Source: Leucobacter sp. Ag1
GTDB lineage: Bacteria; Actinomycetota; Actinomycetes; Actinomycetales; Microbacteriaceae
Length of the DNA: 64,000 bases
Assembly (NCBI RefSeq): GCF_000980875.1
Contig: NZ_LAYO01000097.1
Span: 1-64,000, forward strand
Direction: 5' to 3'
Shown here: one piece after another, positions 18,986 to 27,759 of the stretch
Numbering within the stretch: position 1 is the stretch's first letter
Layout of the letters: each line of letters opens with the position of its first letter
Made by a program: the position numbers and the translations under genes
The notes under the pieces: generated by a model
Database searches by the model: none
The model's input: the letters and a program-made list of their open reading frames with translations, nothing else
What the model was told of the DNA's origin: nothing

Positions 18986-19947
18986 TGGCAAGTCAAGACT
19001 GGCTCGAGAAGGACTTCTACCAGATCCTCGGCGTCGCGAAGGACGTCAGCGAAGCGGATCTGAAGAAGGCGTATCGCAAGCTCGCCCGCAAGTACCACCC
19101 GGATTCGAACCCGGGCGATGCCGCGGCCGAGGCCCGATTCAAGGAGATCAGCGAGGCGTACTCGGTGCTCTCCGATTCGGAGCAGCGCGCCGAGTACGAC
19201 CAGATCCGCGCCATGGGCACGGGGTCGGCCCGGTTCACCTCGGGCGGGCAGGGCTTCGAGGACATCTTCGGAGGCATGTTCGGCCAGCAGGGCGGGCACA
19301 GTGCGACCGGCGGCCGCAACTTCAGCTACCAACAGGGCGGCGGCCAGGGCTTCGACGACATCTTCAGCATGTTCGGCGGCGGTGCACCGCGCGGTCCCCA
19401 GCGGGGCCGCGACATCACCGCCTCGACCACGCTCGACTTCGAGACGGCGGTGCGCGGCAACACCGTGACGCTGCAGGCTCCGAGCGGGCAGGTCAAGGTC
19501 AAGATCCCGGCCGGCGTCTCCGACGGGCAGAAGATCAAGGTCCGCGGCAAGGGCGAGCCCAGTCCCGACGGCGGAACCGCCGGCGACATCATCCTGACCG
19601 TGCACGTGCGCTCGCACCCCGTGTTCGAGCGCGACGGCCAGAACCTGCGGCTCTCGCTGCCCGTCACCTTCACCGAGGCCGCGCTCGGCGCGACGGTGGA
19701 GGTCCCGACGCTCGGCGGTCCGACCGTCAAGCTGAAGGTGCAGCCGGGCACCCCGAGCGGGCGCGTGCTGCGGGTCAAGGGCCGCGGCGTGCAGTCCGCG
19801 AAGGGCACCGGCGACCTGCTCGCCGAGGTCCAGGTGGTCGTGCCGGCGCACCTCTCGGACGCGGCGAAGGAGGCTCTCGAGGCCTTCCGCGCCGTCGAGC
19901 CCGACGAGAACCCGCGAGCGGATCTGCTCGCGCGCGCCAAGGGATAA
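18985..19947 (+). CDS. dnaJ: DnaJ-family co-chaperone lacking zinc finger
   Basis: 320 residues. The J domain (about 9-75) has YRKLARKYHPDSN with the HPD motif needed to stimulate DnaK. A Gly/Phe/Gln-rich stretch follows (GGQGFEDIFGGMFG, then GGGQGFDDIFSMFGGG). The two C-terminal substrate-binding beta domains (about 135-300) come next without the four CxxCxGxG repeats of classical DnaJ. This makes it a CbpA-like type II J protein although it sits in the dnaK operon. A second, zinc-finger DnaJ is likely to be encoded elsewhere. Confidence 0.93.
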   Translation: MASQDWLEKDFYQILGVAKDVSEADLKKAYRKLARKYHPDSNPGDAAAEARFKEISEAYSVLSDSEQRAEYDQIRAMGTGSARFTSGGQGFEDIFGGMFGQQGGHSATGGRNFSYQQGGGQGFDDIFSMFGGGAPRGPQRGRDITASTTLDFETAVRGNTVTLQAPSGQVKVKIPAGVSDGQKIKVRGKGEPSPDGGTAGDIILTVHVRSHPVFERDGQNLRLSLPVTFTEAALGATVEVPTLGGPTVKLKVQPGTPSGRVLRVKGRGVQSAKGTGDLLAEVQVVVPAHLSDAAKEALEAFRAVEPDENPRADLLARAKG

Positions 19948-19970
19948 CTCAACACCGGCGGGCCGTGCGG

Positions 19971-20010
19971 ACCCGGTGCCCGGAACCTCGAGAGGATCCG
20001 GGCACCGGGT
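19971..20010 (+). terminator. Hairpin between dnaJ and hspR
   Basis: Perfect 14-bp arms (ACCCGGTGCCCGGA and complement) around a 12-nt loop occupy the 93-base gap between dnaJ and hspR. There is no T-run. It could lower transcription into hspR, act as a processing site, or protect the dnaJ 3' end, giving unequal amounts of chaperone and repressor mRNA. Confidence 0.5.
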
Positions 20011-20040
20011 TCGCGGGACTCGCCGAATCAGACGAAGGGG

Positions 20041-20475
20041 ATGAGCGCCATGACCGGGCCGCAGATGGATCGCACCACGCCCGTGTTCGCGATCGCCGTC
20101 GCGGCGGAGCTCGCCGAGATGCACCCGCAGACCCTGCGGCAGTACGACCGGATCGGTCTCGTCTCGCCGCAGCGCACCCGCGGCAACACCCGGCGCTACT
20201 CGCTGCGCGACGTCGAGCAGCTGCGCGAGGTCGGCCGGCTCTCGGCCGAGGGACTGAGCCTCGAGGGGATCCGGCGCGTGCTGGAGCTCGAGGACCGCGT
20301 GCAGCACCTCGAGACCCGCGTGCGCGAGCTCGAACGGGCGCTCTCCGACGAACTGCTCAACCGACCGGGCCGGCGCGTGTTCGCGGCCGGCTCCGAGGGC
20401 GAGGTCTTCACCCTGAGCCGCGGTACGCGGGTGCGCCGCAGCACCGAGATGGTCGTCTGGCACCCCGGTGACTGA
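20041..20475 (+). CDS. hspR: Heat-shock repressor HspR (MerR family)
   Basis: 144 residues. The MerR-type winged helix spans about 15-85: VFAIAVAAELAEMHPQTLRQYDRIGLVSPQRT, then RRYSLRDVEQLREVGRL. A coiled coil follows (VLELEDRVQHLETRVRELERAL). HspR binds HAIR boxes upstream of dnaK with DnaK as co-repressor, giving feedback control of the operon; both boxes are visible before dnaK. The ATG giving MSAMTGPQMD follows a GAAGGGG site. Its end overlaps the following methyltransferase start by eight bases. Confidence 0.93.
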   Translation: MSAMTGPQMDRTTPVFAIAVAAELAEMHPQTLRQYDRIGLVSPQRTRGNTRRYSLRDVEQLREVGRLSAEGLSLEGIRRVLELEDRVQHLETRVRELERALSDELLNRPGRRVFAAGSEGEVFTLSRGTRVRRSTEMVVWHPGD

Positions 20476-21685
20476 GCCCGACACCGCCTTCGAAGCCTCG
20501 CTCGCCGCGTTCCTCGAAGGGCTCTCGCGGGAGCCCGACCTCGACGCGGCCGAGCTGCTGCCGTTCGACGCGACGGACCGCCTGCTGCTCGAAGCCGCGA
20601 GGGATCCCCGCTTCGCCGGCGCGATGCCCGGCGGCACCGTCGTGATCGGCGACCGGCACGGCGCGCTCGCGCTCGGCGCCGTGCAACTGCTCGGCGCGAC
20701 CGGCGTGCGGGTCCACCAGGATCCGCTGCTCGGCGAACGCGCGCTGCACACCAACGCGGATCGGCTGGGCGTCGCGGACGCGCCGACCTCGCTCCCGCTC
20801 GGCCCCGAGCTGCTGCGCGGAGCGACGCTCGTGCTGCTCCAGCTGCCGCGCGGGCTCGACGCGCTCGACGAGATCGCGCAGGCGATCGCGCGCTGGGCGG
20901 ACCCCGCGGTCGTGGTGCTGGCAGGCGGTCGTGTGAAGCACATGACCCTCGCCATGAACGAGGTGCTGCAGCGCAGCTTCGCCGAGGTCTCGGCGGGACT
21001 CGCGCGGCAGAAGTCCCGGATCCTCACCGCCTCCGCGGCGCACCCGGCCGAGGAGCTCGGCCACCCGCGCTTCCCCGTCTGGGGCGGGGATCCCGCGCTC
21101 GGCTTCCGTCTCGCCGCGTTCGGCGCGGCCTTCGGCGGAACCAAGCTCGACCGAGGCACGCGGCTGCTGCTCGACACGCTGCGCACCGCGCCCCCGCGCG
21201 GGGCGGGATCCGGCGCAGCCGGACGCTCCGGCCAGGATCCGGCGCGCGTGGTCGACCTCGGCTGCGGCACCGGCACGCTCGCGGTCAGCGCGGCGCTCGC
21301 CTGGCCCGACGCCGAGATCATCGCGACCGATCAGTCGGCCGCGGCGGTCGCGTCGACCGGGCTCACCGCCGAAGCGGCCGGGGTCGCGGATCGCGTCGAG
21401 ACCGTGCGCGCCGATGGCTGCGAGGCCGTGCCCGACGGCTGGGCCGACCTGATCCTGCTCAACCCGCCGTTCCACTCCGGATCGACCGTGCACACCGCGG
21501 TCGCGCACCGCCTCATCCGCTCGTGCGCTCGCGCGCTCGCGCCCGGCGGCGAACTGCGGATCGTCTTCAACTCTCCCCTCGGCTACCGCCCGACCCTGGA
21601 GCGCGCCGTCGGCCCCGCCGAGCAGCTCGCCCGCGACCGCACCTTCACGGTGCTGTCGGCGCGGAAGCCGCGCGCCGGACGCTGA
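20468..21685 (+). CDS. RsmC/RlmG-like rRNA methyltransferase
   Basis: 405-residue class I SAM-dependent methyltransferase. The N-terminal half (about 20-215) is the degenerate methyltransferase-like domain found in RlmG/RsmC proteins. The C-terminal half carries motif I VVDLGCGTGTLAVSAAL, motif II IIATDQS, and motif IV LILLNPPFHSG, where NPPF is the mark of N-methyltransferases acting on exocyclic amines. By family it should methylate a guanine N2 in rRNA; the exact site is not predictable. The GTG start lies inside the hspR end, so it is translated from the heat-shock transcript unless the hairpin before hspR stops it. Confidence 0.88.
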   Translation: MTEPDTAFEASLAAFLEGLSREPDLDAAELLPFDATDRLLLEAARDPRFAGAMPGGTVVIGDRHGALALGAVQLLGATGVRVHQDPLLGERALHTNADRLGVADAPTSLPLGPELLRGATLVLLQLPRGLDALDEIAQAIARWADPAVVVLAGGRVKHMTLAMNEVLQRSFAEVSAGLARQKSRILTASAAHPAEELGHPRFPVWGGDPALGFRLAAFGAAFGGTKLDRGTRLLLDTLRTAPPRGAGSGAAGRSGQDPARVVDLGCGTGTLAVSAALAWPDAEIIATDQSAAAVASTGLTAEAAGVADRVETVRADGCEAVPDGWADLILLNPPFHSGSTVHTAVAHRLIRSCARALAPGGELRIVFNSPLGYRPTLERAVGPAEQLARDRTFTVLSARKPRAGR

Positions 21686-21743
21686 GCGGGCTGCGGGCCC
21701 GGGGCCGAAGGCTCGGAGGCACGGCTCGTTCCGGCACGCGTCC

Positions 21744-21773
21744 GGATCCGGGGATCTGCGGATCCCCGAATCC
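21744..21773 (+). terminator. Probable terminator after methyltransferase gene
   Basis: Arms GGATCCGGGGATC and GGATCCCCGAATCC pair with one mismatch around a three-base loop, about 60 bases after the methyltransferase stop. It would end the heat-shock operon transcript before the glycosyltransferase genes. No T-run. Confidence 0.5.
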
Positions 21774-21886
21774 CGACGCGCCCCGGGCGATCTCCAGAGA
21801 CGTCCGAATACACTGATACACGTTCCCGCGAGCCGAATCCCGTGTTCCGCGGCCCACCCGACGACTCGAAAGGCGCGAGCGCACCC

Positions 21887-23074
21887 GTGAGCCCCACCGA
21901 TCGACCCGACCGTCTGCGCATCCTGATCGGATGCGACACGTTCGCCCCCGACGTGAACGGTGCCGCCCGTTTCGCCGAGCGCCTGGCCGCCGGCCTCGTC
22001 GAGCGCGGGCACGAGGTCCACATCGTGGCCCCCGGCACCCGCTACCGCCGCACCCGGCCCAAGGTCGAGATCATCGAGGGCCAGCCGATGACCGTGCACC
22101 GCTTGCCGTCGCTGCGCTGGCTGCCGCACGACTGGCTGCGCTTCGTCTGGCCGTGGCGCTCGAAGCACTACGCGCGCCAGGTGCTGTCGCGGGTGCGCCC
22201 CGATGTCGTGCACATCCAGTCGCACATCGTCATCGGCCGCGGGCTCGCCCGCATCGCCCGCCAGCGCCGCATCCCGATCGTGGCGACCAACCACGTCATG
22301 GCCGAGAACATCCTCGACTTCACCGTCATGCCGCCGTTCGTCGACAAGCTCGTGCTCAAGCTCGCCTGGGACGACGCCGAGCGTACCTTCAAGATGGCGC
22401 GCGCGGTCACGACGCCCACGCGTCGCGCGGCCGAGTTCCTCGAGCGCACCATCGACCTCTCGGGCGTGATCCCCGTAAGCTGCGGCATCGACCGCCGCAA
22501 CTACCGGCCCGATGCGACCCCCCGCACCGAGCACCGCATCCTGTCGGTGGGGCGCCTCACCAGCGAGAAGCGGATTGATGTGACGCTGCGCGCCATCGCC
22601 GCGCTCGACCCGTCGATCCGGGTCCGCTTCGACATCGTCGGCGGCGGCGACCAGCGCAAGCATCTCGAACAACTCGTGCAGAAGCTCGGCCTGCAGGATC
22701 GCGTGCACTTCCTCGGCAAGATCGATGAGGATCAGCTCGTCGACGCGTACAGCCGGGCGTCCGTGTTCGTCATCTCGTCGATCGCCGAGCTGCAGTCGAT
22801 CGCGACCATGGAGGCCATGGCCTCCGGCCTGCCCGTCATCGCGGCGGACGCGGTCGCGCTGCCGCACCTCGTGCATCACGGCGAGAACGGCTACCTGTTC
22901 GAGCCCGACAACCACGCCGAGCTCGCGGCCCGCCTCACCGAGGTGCTCACCGCGGAACCAGAGGAGTGGCTGCGCATGCAGCGGGCCTCGCTCGACGGGG
23001 TGCTCGTGCACGACATCACGCGCACGCTCGACACCTTCGAGGCGCTGTACCGCGGAGAGCCGATCCCCGAGTGA
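21887..23074 (+). CDS. GT4-family glycosyltransferase
   Basis: About 395 residues from the GTG chosen here; the frame is open 15 codons further to another GTG at 21842 and neither start has a strong ribosome site. The GT-B fold is evident: the N-terminal ILIGCDTFAPDVNGAARFAERLA, the centre ILSVGRLTSEKRIDVTLRA, and the C-terminal donor site ELQSIATMEAMASGLPVIAADA. The PDVNG start and QSIATMEAM motif suggest a mannosyl- or glucosyltransferase of the PimB/MgtA type acting on lipid or cell-wall glycan acceptors. The usual E-x7-E motif reads as ELQSIATMEA. Its stop overlaps the next glycosyltransferase start (GTGA), so both act in one pathway. Confidence 0.88.
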   Translation: MSPTDRPDRLRILIGCDTFAPDVNGAARFAERLAAGLVERGHEVHIVAPGTRYRRTRPKVEIIEGQPMTVHRLPSLRWLPHDWLRFVWPWRSKHYARQVLSRVRPDVVHIQSHIVIGRGLARIARQRRIPIVATNHVMAENILDFTVMPPFVDKLVLKLAWDDAERTFKMARAVTTPTRRAAEFLERTIDLSGVIPVSCGIDRRNYRPDATPRTEHRILSVGRLTSEKRIDVTLRAIAALDPSIRVRFDIVGGGDQRKHLEQLVQKLGLQDRVHFLGKIDEDQLVDAYSRASVFVISSIAELQSIATMEAMASGLPVIAADAVALPHLVHHGENGYLFEPDNHAELAARLTEVLTAEPEEWLRMQRASLDGVLVHDITRTLDTFEALYRGEPIPE

Positions 23075-24216
23075 GACCCGTCCGCCTCTTCTTCGACGCC
23101 CGGTACATCCGCACCGACTTCCACGACGGGATCAGCCGGTTCTCGGCGGAGCTCGCGCGCGCCGTCGCCGAGCTCGCCGCGACCGGTGGATCGACGGGCG
23201 AGCGCGACGTCCAGGTCATCTTCCTGATCCACGACGACGCGCAGATCCCGCTGCTGCCCGAGGGCGCCCGCACGCTGAAGATCCACGCGCCGACGTCGGC
23301 GAAGGAACCGTTCACGGCGCTGATCCTCAACCGGCACCGCCCCGACGCGGTGTTCTCGCCGATGCAGACCATCGGCTCGCTCGGGCGCCGGTTCAAGCTG
23401 ATCCTCACGCTCCACGACACCATCTATTACCGCCACCGCACACCCCCGCGCGACCTGCCGGCGCCCGTGCGATTCGGCTGGCGACTGTTCCACCTGAGCT
23501 ACGTGCCGCAGCGCTTCGTGCTGAACCGCGCCGACGTCGTGGCGACGGTGAGCGAGACGAGCAAGCGGCAGTTCGCCGACGTGCGCCTGACCCGGCGCCC
23601 CGTGATCGTGCTCGGCAACGCGCCGCAGCGGCTCGAAGAGCTCCTGCCCGAGCTGCCCGCCGGCGCGAACCCGGGCCTCGAACGCGGCGCCGAGGTGCCC
23701 AAGCGGATCGTCTACATGGGCTCGTTCATGCCCTACAAGAACGTCGAGACGCTGGTGCGCGGCATGGCCGGGCTCCCCGGTCGCACGCTGCACCTGCTCA
23801 GCCGGATCAGCCCGCAGCGCCGGGCCGAGCTCGAAGCGATCGCGCCGAACGGCGCCGACATCGTGTTCCACGGAGGCGTCTCCGACACCGAGTACGCCGC
23901 GCTGCTCGACGACCGCGCGATCCTCGCGACGCTCAGCCTCGACGAGGGCTACGGCCTGCCCATCGCCGAGGCGCTCGCCTTCGGCGTGCCCGCCGTGGTG
24001 AGCGATCTCGAGATCTTCCGAGAGGTCGCGGGCGACGGCGCGCTGTTCGTCCCGGCGAAGGATCCCGAGGCGTTCGCGGCCGCGGTGCGCGAGCTCGACG
24101 ACGACGCGGTGCGCGAGCGGATCATCGCCGCGGGCGTCGCCCACTCGGGCGAGTACTCGTGGGAGCGCACGGCGGGCACGCTGCTCGCCGAGGTGCGCCG
24201 CCTCGCCGGAGACTGA
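23071..24216 (+). CDS. GT4-family glycosyltransferase
   Basis: 381 residues from GTG, coupled by a four-base overlap to the upstream glycosyltransferase. GT-B features: LFFDARYIRTDFHDGISRFSAEL at the N-terminus, LTLHDTIYY, the domain-2 opening RIVYMGSFMPYKNVETLVRGM, and the donor-site motif LSLDEGYGLPIAEALAFGVPAVVSD with the E-x7-E residues. The GISRF and MPYKN motifs are typical of mannosyltransferases of the WbaZ/MtfB sort. The two adjacent enzymes probably add successive sugars to a cell-envelope lipid or glycan (inference). Confidence 0.9.
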   Translation: MRPVRLFFDARYIRTDFHDGISRFSAELARAVAELAATGGSTGERDVQVIFLIHDDAQIPLLPEGARTLKIHAPTSAKEPFTALILNRHRPDAVFSPMQTIGSLGRRFKLILTLHDTIYYRHRTPPRDLPAPVRFGWRLFHLSYVPQRFVLNRADVVATVSETSKRQFADVRLTRRPVIVLGNAPQRLEELLPELPAGANPGLERGAEVPKRIVYMGSFMPYKNVETLVRGMAGLPGRTLHLLSRISPQRRAELEAIAPNGADIVFHGGVSDTEYAALLDDRAILATLSLDEGYGLPIAEALAFGVPAVVSDLEIFREVAGDGALFVPAKDPEAFAAAVRELDDDAVRERIIAAGVAHSGEYSWERTAGTLLAEVRRLAGD

Positions 24217-24223
24217 GGGGTCC

Positions 24224-25243
24224 TCAGGAGCCCGCGCCGCCCGCACCTGCGCGGCGCAGGTCGCCGATCGCGTCGAGCACCCGCTCGCGCAGCGCGTTGC
24301 CGCGCTCGGCGAAGCTGGCCTGCAGGCGCGCGTACTCGCGCTTGCCGTCCGGCGTCTCGATGGCGACGGGTTCGAGCGGCCGCCCGTCGGCGCCCGCCCA
24401 GCCGGTCACGTCGTAGGGCGAGGCCCGCATGTCGAGCTCGCGGATGTCGCGCGCCAGCACGAAGCAGTCGAGCAGCAGCTCGCCGGGCACGGCCGGCCCG
24501 AGCTTCGAGGCCCACTTGTAGACGTCCATGCCGGCGTGCAGGCAGCCCGGCTGCTCCATGTCGGGCTGCGTCGCCCGCGTCGGCCGCAGCTCGTTGCGCG
24601 GCACAGCCTCTGGGGTGAAGAACCGGAACGCGTCGAAGTGGCTGCACCGGATCGGATTCGCCTCGACGACCGCGTCGGTACCCGCGTGGCCGAGCCGCAG
24701 CGGCAGCGAGGAGTGGCGCAGCTCGTCGGGCGTCTGCCGGTAAACCATCGCCCACTCGTGCAGCCCGAAGCAGCCGAGCGTGGCCGGCCGTTCGAGCGTC
24801 GAGCGGAGCAGCCGGTCGACGAAGTCGACGGTGGATCCGCGCCGCTCGAGGAACGCCGCCGCATCGAACACCAGATCGTCGGGACGATGGGAGGCGACGG
24901 CGCGGTACTCGCGCCAGCCGGCGCGCTCCGGCAGCGCGCCGTCGGATTCAGGGATGCCGGCTCCGACGAGCACGACGCCCGCGCCCGGATGCCAACGGCG
25001 CAACTGGCCGGGCGTCACCGAGTAGTAGGTGAAGAGGAAATCCTCGATCGGGTGCTTCTCGTGGCGCAGCGTGCGATCCCGACGTCCTGCGGTCAGTGCG
25101 TCCGCGCGCTCCCGGTGCGCGGCCTCGCGGGGCGCCCACTCGCGGGGTTCGAGCTCGTGCTCGGTCGCCGGGGCGTGCTCGTTCGCGGGTGCGGGCGCGA
25201 GCGAGGGATCGGTCGGCGCGAGGTCGGCGGAGGCGGGAATCAC
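24224..25243 (-). CDS. Conserved actinobacterial protein of unknown function
   Basis: 339 residues, soluble. Conserved-looking blocks include RHEKHPIEDFLFTYYSVTPGQLRRWHPG near residue 60, ATLGCFGLHEWAMVYRQ in the middle, and IRCSHFDAFRFFTPEAVPRNEL followed by QPGCLHAGMDVYKWASKL and LDCFVLARDIRELDMRASPYD. Proteins with these motifs are often labelled 3-methyladenine DNA glycosylase in actinobacterial genomes, but I see no HhH-GPD or AlkA/MPG signature to support that. The many His, Cys and Asp in the conserved blocks suggest a metal enzyme. It converges with the glycosyltransferase pair and ends eight bases from it. Confidence 0.8.
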   Translation of the reverse strand: MIPASADLAPTDPSLAPAPANEHAPATEHELEPREWAPREAAHRERADALTAGRRDRTLRHEKHPIEDFLFTYYSVTPGQLRRWHPGAGVVLVGAGIPESDGALPERAGWREYRAVASHRPDDLVFDAAAFLERRGSTVDFVDRLLRSTLERPATLGCFGLHEWAMVYRQTPDELRHSSLPLRLGHAGTDAVVEANPIRCSHFDAFRFFTPEAVPRNELRPTRATQPDMEQPGCLHAGMDVYKWASKLGPAVPGELLLDCFVLARDIRELDMRASPYDVTGWAGADGRPLEPVAIETPDGKREYARLQASFAERGNALRERVLDAIGDLRRAGAGGAGS

Positions 25244-25346
25244 CCGCCCAGCTTAGGCGCGCCCACCGGGTCGGGCACTCGGGTCGTGCTCAAGCCCCAC
25301 CTTCGCCCCACTTCCCCACCTCTCCACCTCTCGGCGCCCGGAGATT

Positions 25347-25410
25347 CCGTCGAGTGGCGGCAAAACACTCAAATGGGTGGCCGTAGGAACGGTTTGCCGC
25401 CGCTCGACGA
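25347..25410. repeat. Dispersed palindrome, TCGAGTGG family copy B
   Basis: Left arm GTCGAGTGGCGGCAAAAC at 25349-25366 and right arm GTTTGCCGCCGCTCGAC at 25392-25408 pair with a one-base bulge around a 25-nt centre. The arms are nearly identical to those of copy A. It lies between two minus-strand genes and 16 bases from the end of the YczE-type gene. Confidence 0.65.
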
Positions 25411-25425
25411 GATTCAGGGCGGGGG

Positions 25426-26121
25426 TCACGCCTGCGCGGGTGCGGGCTCGTCCACTCGCCCGCCAGCGCCACCCCCGGCCCCGGCCTCGGCCCCAGCGCC
25501 AGCCCCGGCCCCAGCCTGAGTCCCACCCCGACCCCGCTCGCCGGCCTCGGGCACGCGGAGCCGCGGGATGGTGATGCCGCACAACGGCCCGATCAGGATC
25601 GCGAACGCGAGCGTCCCGAATCCGACGTCGCCGCCGAGCAGCCAGCCCACCGCCAGCACGGTCACTTCGACGATGGTGCGCGCGATCCAGATCGGCAGCC
25701 CGGTGCGGGCGTTGATCCCCGTCATGAGGCCGTCGCGGGGGCCCGCGCCGAAACGGCTGCCGATGTAGAGGCCGCTCGCGACGGCGAGCAGCAGCAGGCC
25801 CGCGGTGAACATGAGGATCCGCTGCCAGAGCTCGGGCGGGGTGCCGACGAGCGCGAGGCCGGCCTGGATGCTGGTGCCGACGAGGAGGATGTTGAACACG
25901 GTGCCCATGCCGGGCTTCTGCCGGAGCGGGATCCAGAGCAGCAGCACGGCGAGGCCGATGAGGTTGGTGAGCCAGCCGATCTCGATGCCGGTGAGGTGCG
26001 AGAGCCCCTGCGCGAACACGGTCCACGGGTCGACGCCGACGGCTGCGCGGATCATCAGCGCGTCGGCGAATCCGTAGAGGAAGAGGCCGATGAAGAGCTG
26101 GAGCAGGCGTCGAGTGAGCAT
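25426..26121 (-). CDS. YczE/YitT-type membrane protein
   Basis: 231 residues with about five transmembrane helices: LLQLFIGLFLYGFADALMIRA, LIGLAVLLLWIPL, ILMFTAGLLLLAVASGLYIG and others. The segment IGSRFGAGPRDGLMTGINARTG is the signature of the YczE/YyaS family. Such genes are commonly divergent from MocR-type regulators, as here, and are thought to be their transport targets, possibly linked to vitamin B6 or amino compounds (inference). The last 35 residues are a low-complexity Gly/Ala/Glu run (AGAGAGAGAEAGAGGG), similar to the linker of the response regulator near 2.6 kb. ATG start at a clear position facing the operator. Confidence 0.85.
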   Translation of the reverse strand: MLTRRLLQLFIGLFLYGFADALMIRAAVGVDPWTVFAQGLSHLTGIEIGWLTNLIGLAVLLLWIPLRQKPGMGTVFNILLVGTSIQAGLALVGTPPELWQRILMFTAGLLLLAVASGLYIGSRFGAGPRDGLMTGINARTGLPIWIARTIVEVTVLAVGWLLGGDVGFGTLAFAILIGPLCGITIPRLRVPEAGERGRGGTQAGAGAGAGAEAGAGGGAGGRVDEPAPAQA

Positions 26122-26130
26122 GCAGATATC

Positions 26131-26165
26131 CAAACAGCGGATTGGCCTGTTTGCCAGAGGCCAAT
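26131..26165. promoter_or_regulatory. Interleaved inverted repeats, probable MocR operator
   Basis: Two inverted repeats interlock in the 61-base gap between divergent genes: CAAACAG (26131-26137) with CTGTTTG (26147-26153), and ATTGGCC (26141-26147) with GGCCAAT (26159-26165). The segment is visibly AT-richer than its surroundings. It is well placed for one regulator to control both the membrane protein gene and its own gene. Confidence 0.7.
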
Positions 26166-26182
26166 TCGCATAGTCTGGACCG

Positions 26183-27652
26183 ATGGTGCTGCGGAACGAA
26201 TCTGGCCAGGGGTCGATCGGGGCGACCGCGCTCGTCGCGTTGCTGGGCGACTGGCGGGGTGCGGATCCGGGCGGCCTCGCGCGCTCGCTCGCCGAGCGGA
26301 TCCGGCTGCTCGCGCTCGACGGGCGGATCCCGGCGGGCACCCGTCTGCCCTCGGAGCGGGAGCTCTGCGACCGCCTCGACCTGAGCCGTACGACGGTGGC
26401 CGCGGCGTACGCGCGGCTCCGCGACCTCGGCTTCGCACGGAGCCTGCGCGGATCGGGCACGCAGGTCCGGCTGCCGGTGCCGCGGTTGCCCGAGTCGGCT
26501 CCGAGCGGGCACGAGATCGATCTCTCCCGGGCCACGCTGCCGGCGCTGCCATGGCTGGCCGAGGCAGCTCGGGAGGCCGCGGAGGATCTTCCGTCCTGGC
26601 TGCACACCGACGGCTACGACCCGATCGGGCTGCCGGAGGTGCGCGCGGCGCTCGCCCACCGCTACGAGGAGCGCGGGCTGCCGACCGAGCCGGAGCAGAT
26701 CCTCGTGACGCTCGGTGCGCAGCACGCGATCGCGCTCGTGGCGCGCACGCTGCTGGGGCGTGGCGACCGCGCGGTGATCGAGTCGCCGAGCTACCCGCAC
26801 GCGTTCGAGGCGCTGCGGCTCGCCGGAGCCCGACTGGTGCCCGTGCCCGTTTCCGAGACTGCCGGAGCCACAGCCGGAGCCGCCGCCGAGATCGCCGAGG
26901 TCGAGGCCTTCGAGCAGGCGTTCCGCCGCGCGAGCCCCGCGGCCGCGTTCCTCATGCCCGACTTCCAGAATCCCACGGGCCGGTCGCTCTCGCCGGAGGC
27001 CCGCGATCGGATCCTCGCCGCCGCGCGCCGCGAGGGGACCGTCGTGGTCGCCGACGAGACCACGGCGGAGCTCGACATCGACCGGGGCTTCGCCGCCCCG
27101 CCGCTCGCCGCTCAGGGCGACGCGGTGCTGATCGGCAGCGCGGGCAAGACGCTCTGGGGCGGCCTGCGCATCGGGTGGATCCGCGCCGACCGAGAGCTCA
27201 TCGCGCGGCTGGCGCAGGCGCGCGTGGTGGGCGATCTGGGGACGCCGATCCTGGAGCAGCTGCTGCTCGCGCGGTTGCTGCCGCGCACCGCGGACGCGCT
27301 GGAGCTGCGTCGCGAACAGCTGCGTGCGGGGCGCGAGCTGCTGACGAGCCTGCTGGCCGAGCGGCTGCCGGGGTGGCGGGTTCCGCCGACGCCCGGAGGG
27401 ATCGCCACCTGGGTGGATCTCGGCGCTCCGCTGAGCTCGCGGCTGGCTCTCGCCGCGCGGTCGCGCGGGCTCGTGGTCCCGGCCGGACCCCGGTTCGGGA
27501 TCGACGGCGCATACGAGGGACGGCTGCGTCTGCCGCTCTGCGGCGATCCCGACGAGTTGCGCGCCGCGGTCGGGATCCTGGCCGATTCCTGGGCGGATCT
27601 GCCGGGCGCCGAGCTGCTCGGATCGCCGGGCGCGAGGGGCGGGATCATCTGA
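26183..27652 (+). CDS. MocR-family (GntR/aminotransferase) regulator
   Basis: 489 residues. The GntR-type winged helix (about 30-100) reads LAERIRLLALDGRIPAGTRLPSERELCDRLDLSRTTV. The rest is a fold-type I aminotransferase-like domain: EQILVTLGAQHAIALVARTLL, SPSYPHAFEALRLAGA, FLMPDFQNPTGRSL, VVVADETTAELDID, and the PLP-lysine region LIGSAGKTLWGGLRIGW. The Asp that binds the pyridine nitrogen and the PLP Lys are both present, so it should bind pyridoxal phosphate as effector. Divergent from a YczE-type gene across paired inverted repeats, the standard arrangement for this family. Confidence 0.92.
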   Translation: MVLRNESGQGSIGATALVALLGDWRGADPGGLARSLAERIRLLALDGRIPAGTRLPSERELCDRLDLSRTTVAAAYARLRDLGFARSLRGSGTQVRLPVPRLPESAPSGHEIDLSRATLPALPWLAEAAREAAEDLPSWLHTDGYDPIGLPEVRAALAHRYEERGLPTEPEQILVTLGAQHAIALVARTLLGRGDRAVIESPSYPHAFEALRLAGARLVPVPVSETAGATAGAAAEIAEVEAFEQAFRRASPAAAFLMPDFQNPTGRSLSPEARDRILAAARREGTVVVADETTAELDIDRGFAAPPLAAQGDAVLIGSAGKTLWGGLRIGWIRADRELIARLAQARVVGDLGTPILEQLLLARLLPRTADALELRREQLRAGRELLTSLLAERLPGWRVPPTPGGIATWVDLGAPLSSRLALAARSRGLVVPAGPRFGIDGAYEGRLRLPLCGDPDELRAAVGILADSWADLPGAELLGSPGARGGII

Positions 27653-27759
27653 TCCTCTGAGGAGTTCGCGCGCGTTCAGGGAGCATCCAGGGCATGTCGG
27701 GGCGGCTCACGGGAAGTTCAGGGCGAATGCTCGGCTGCAAATGAAGGATCATCAAACGG

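Noticed and set aside
24224-25243. Annotation as 3-methyladenine DNA glycosylase
   Set aside because: I see no HhH-GPD or MPG motifs; the label seems inherited, so the gene was left as unknown.
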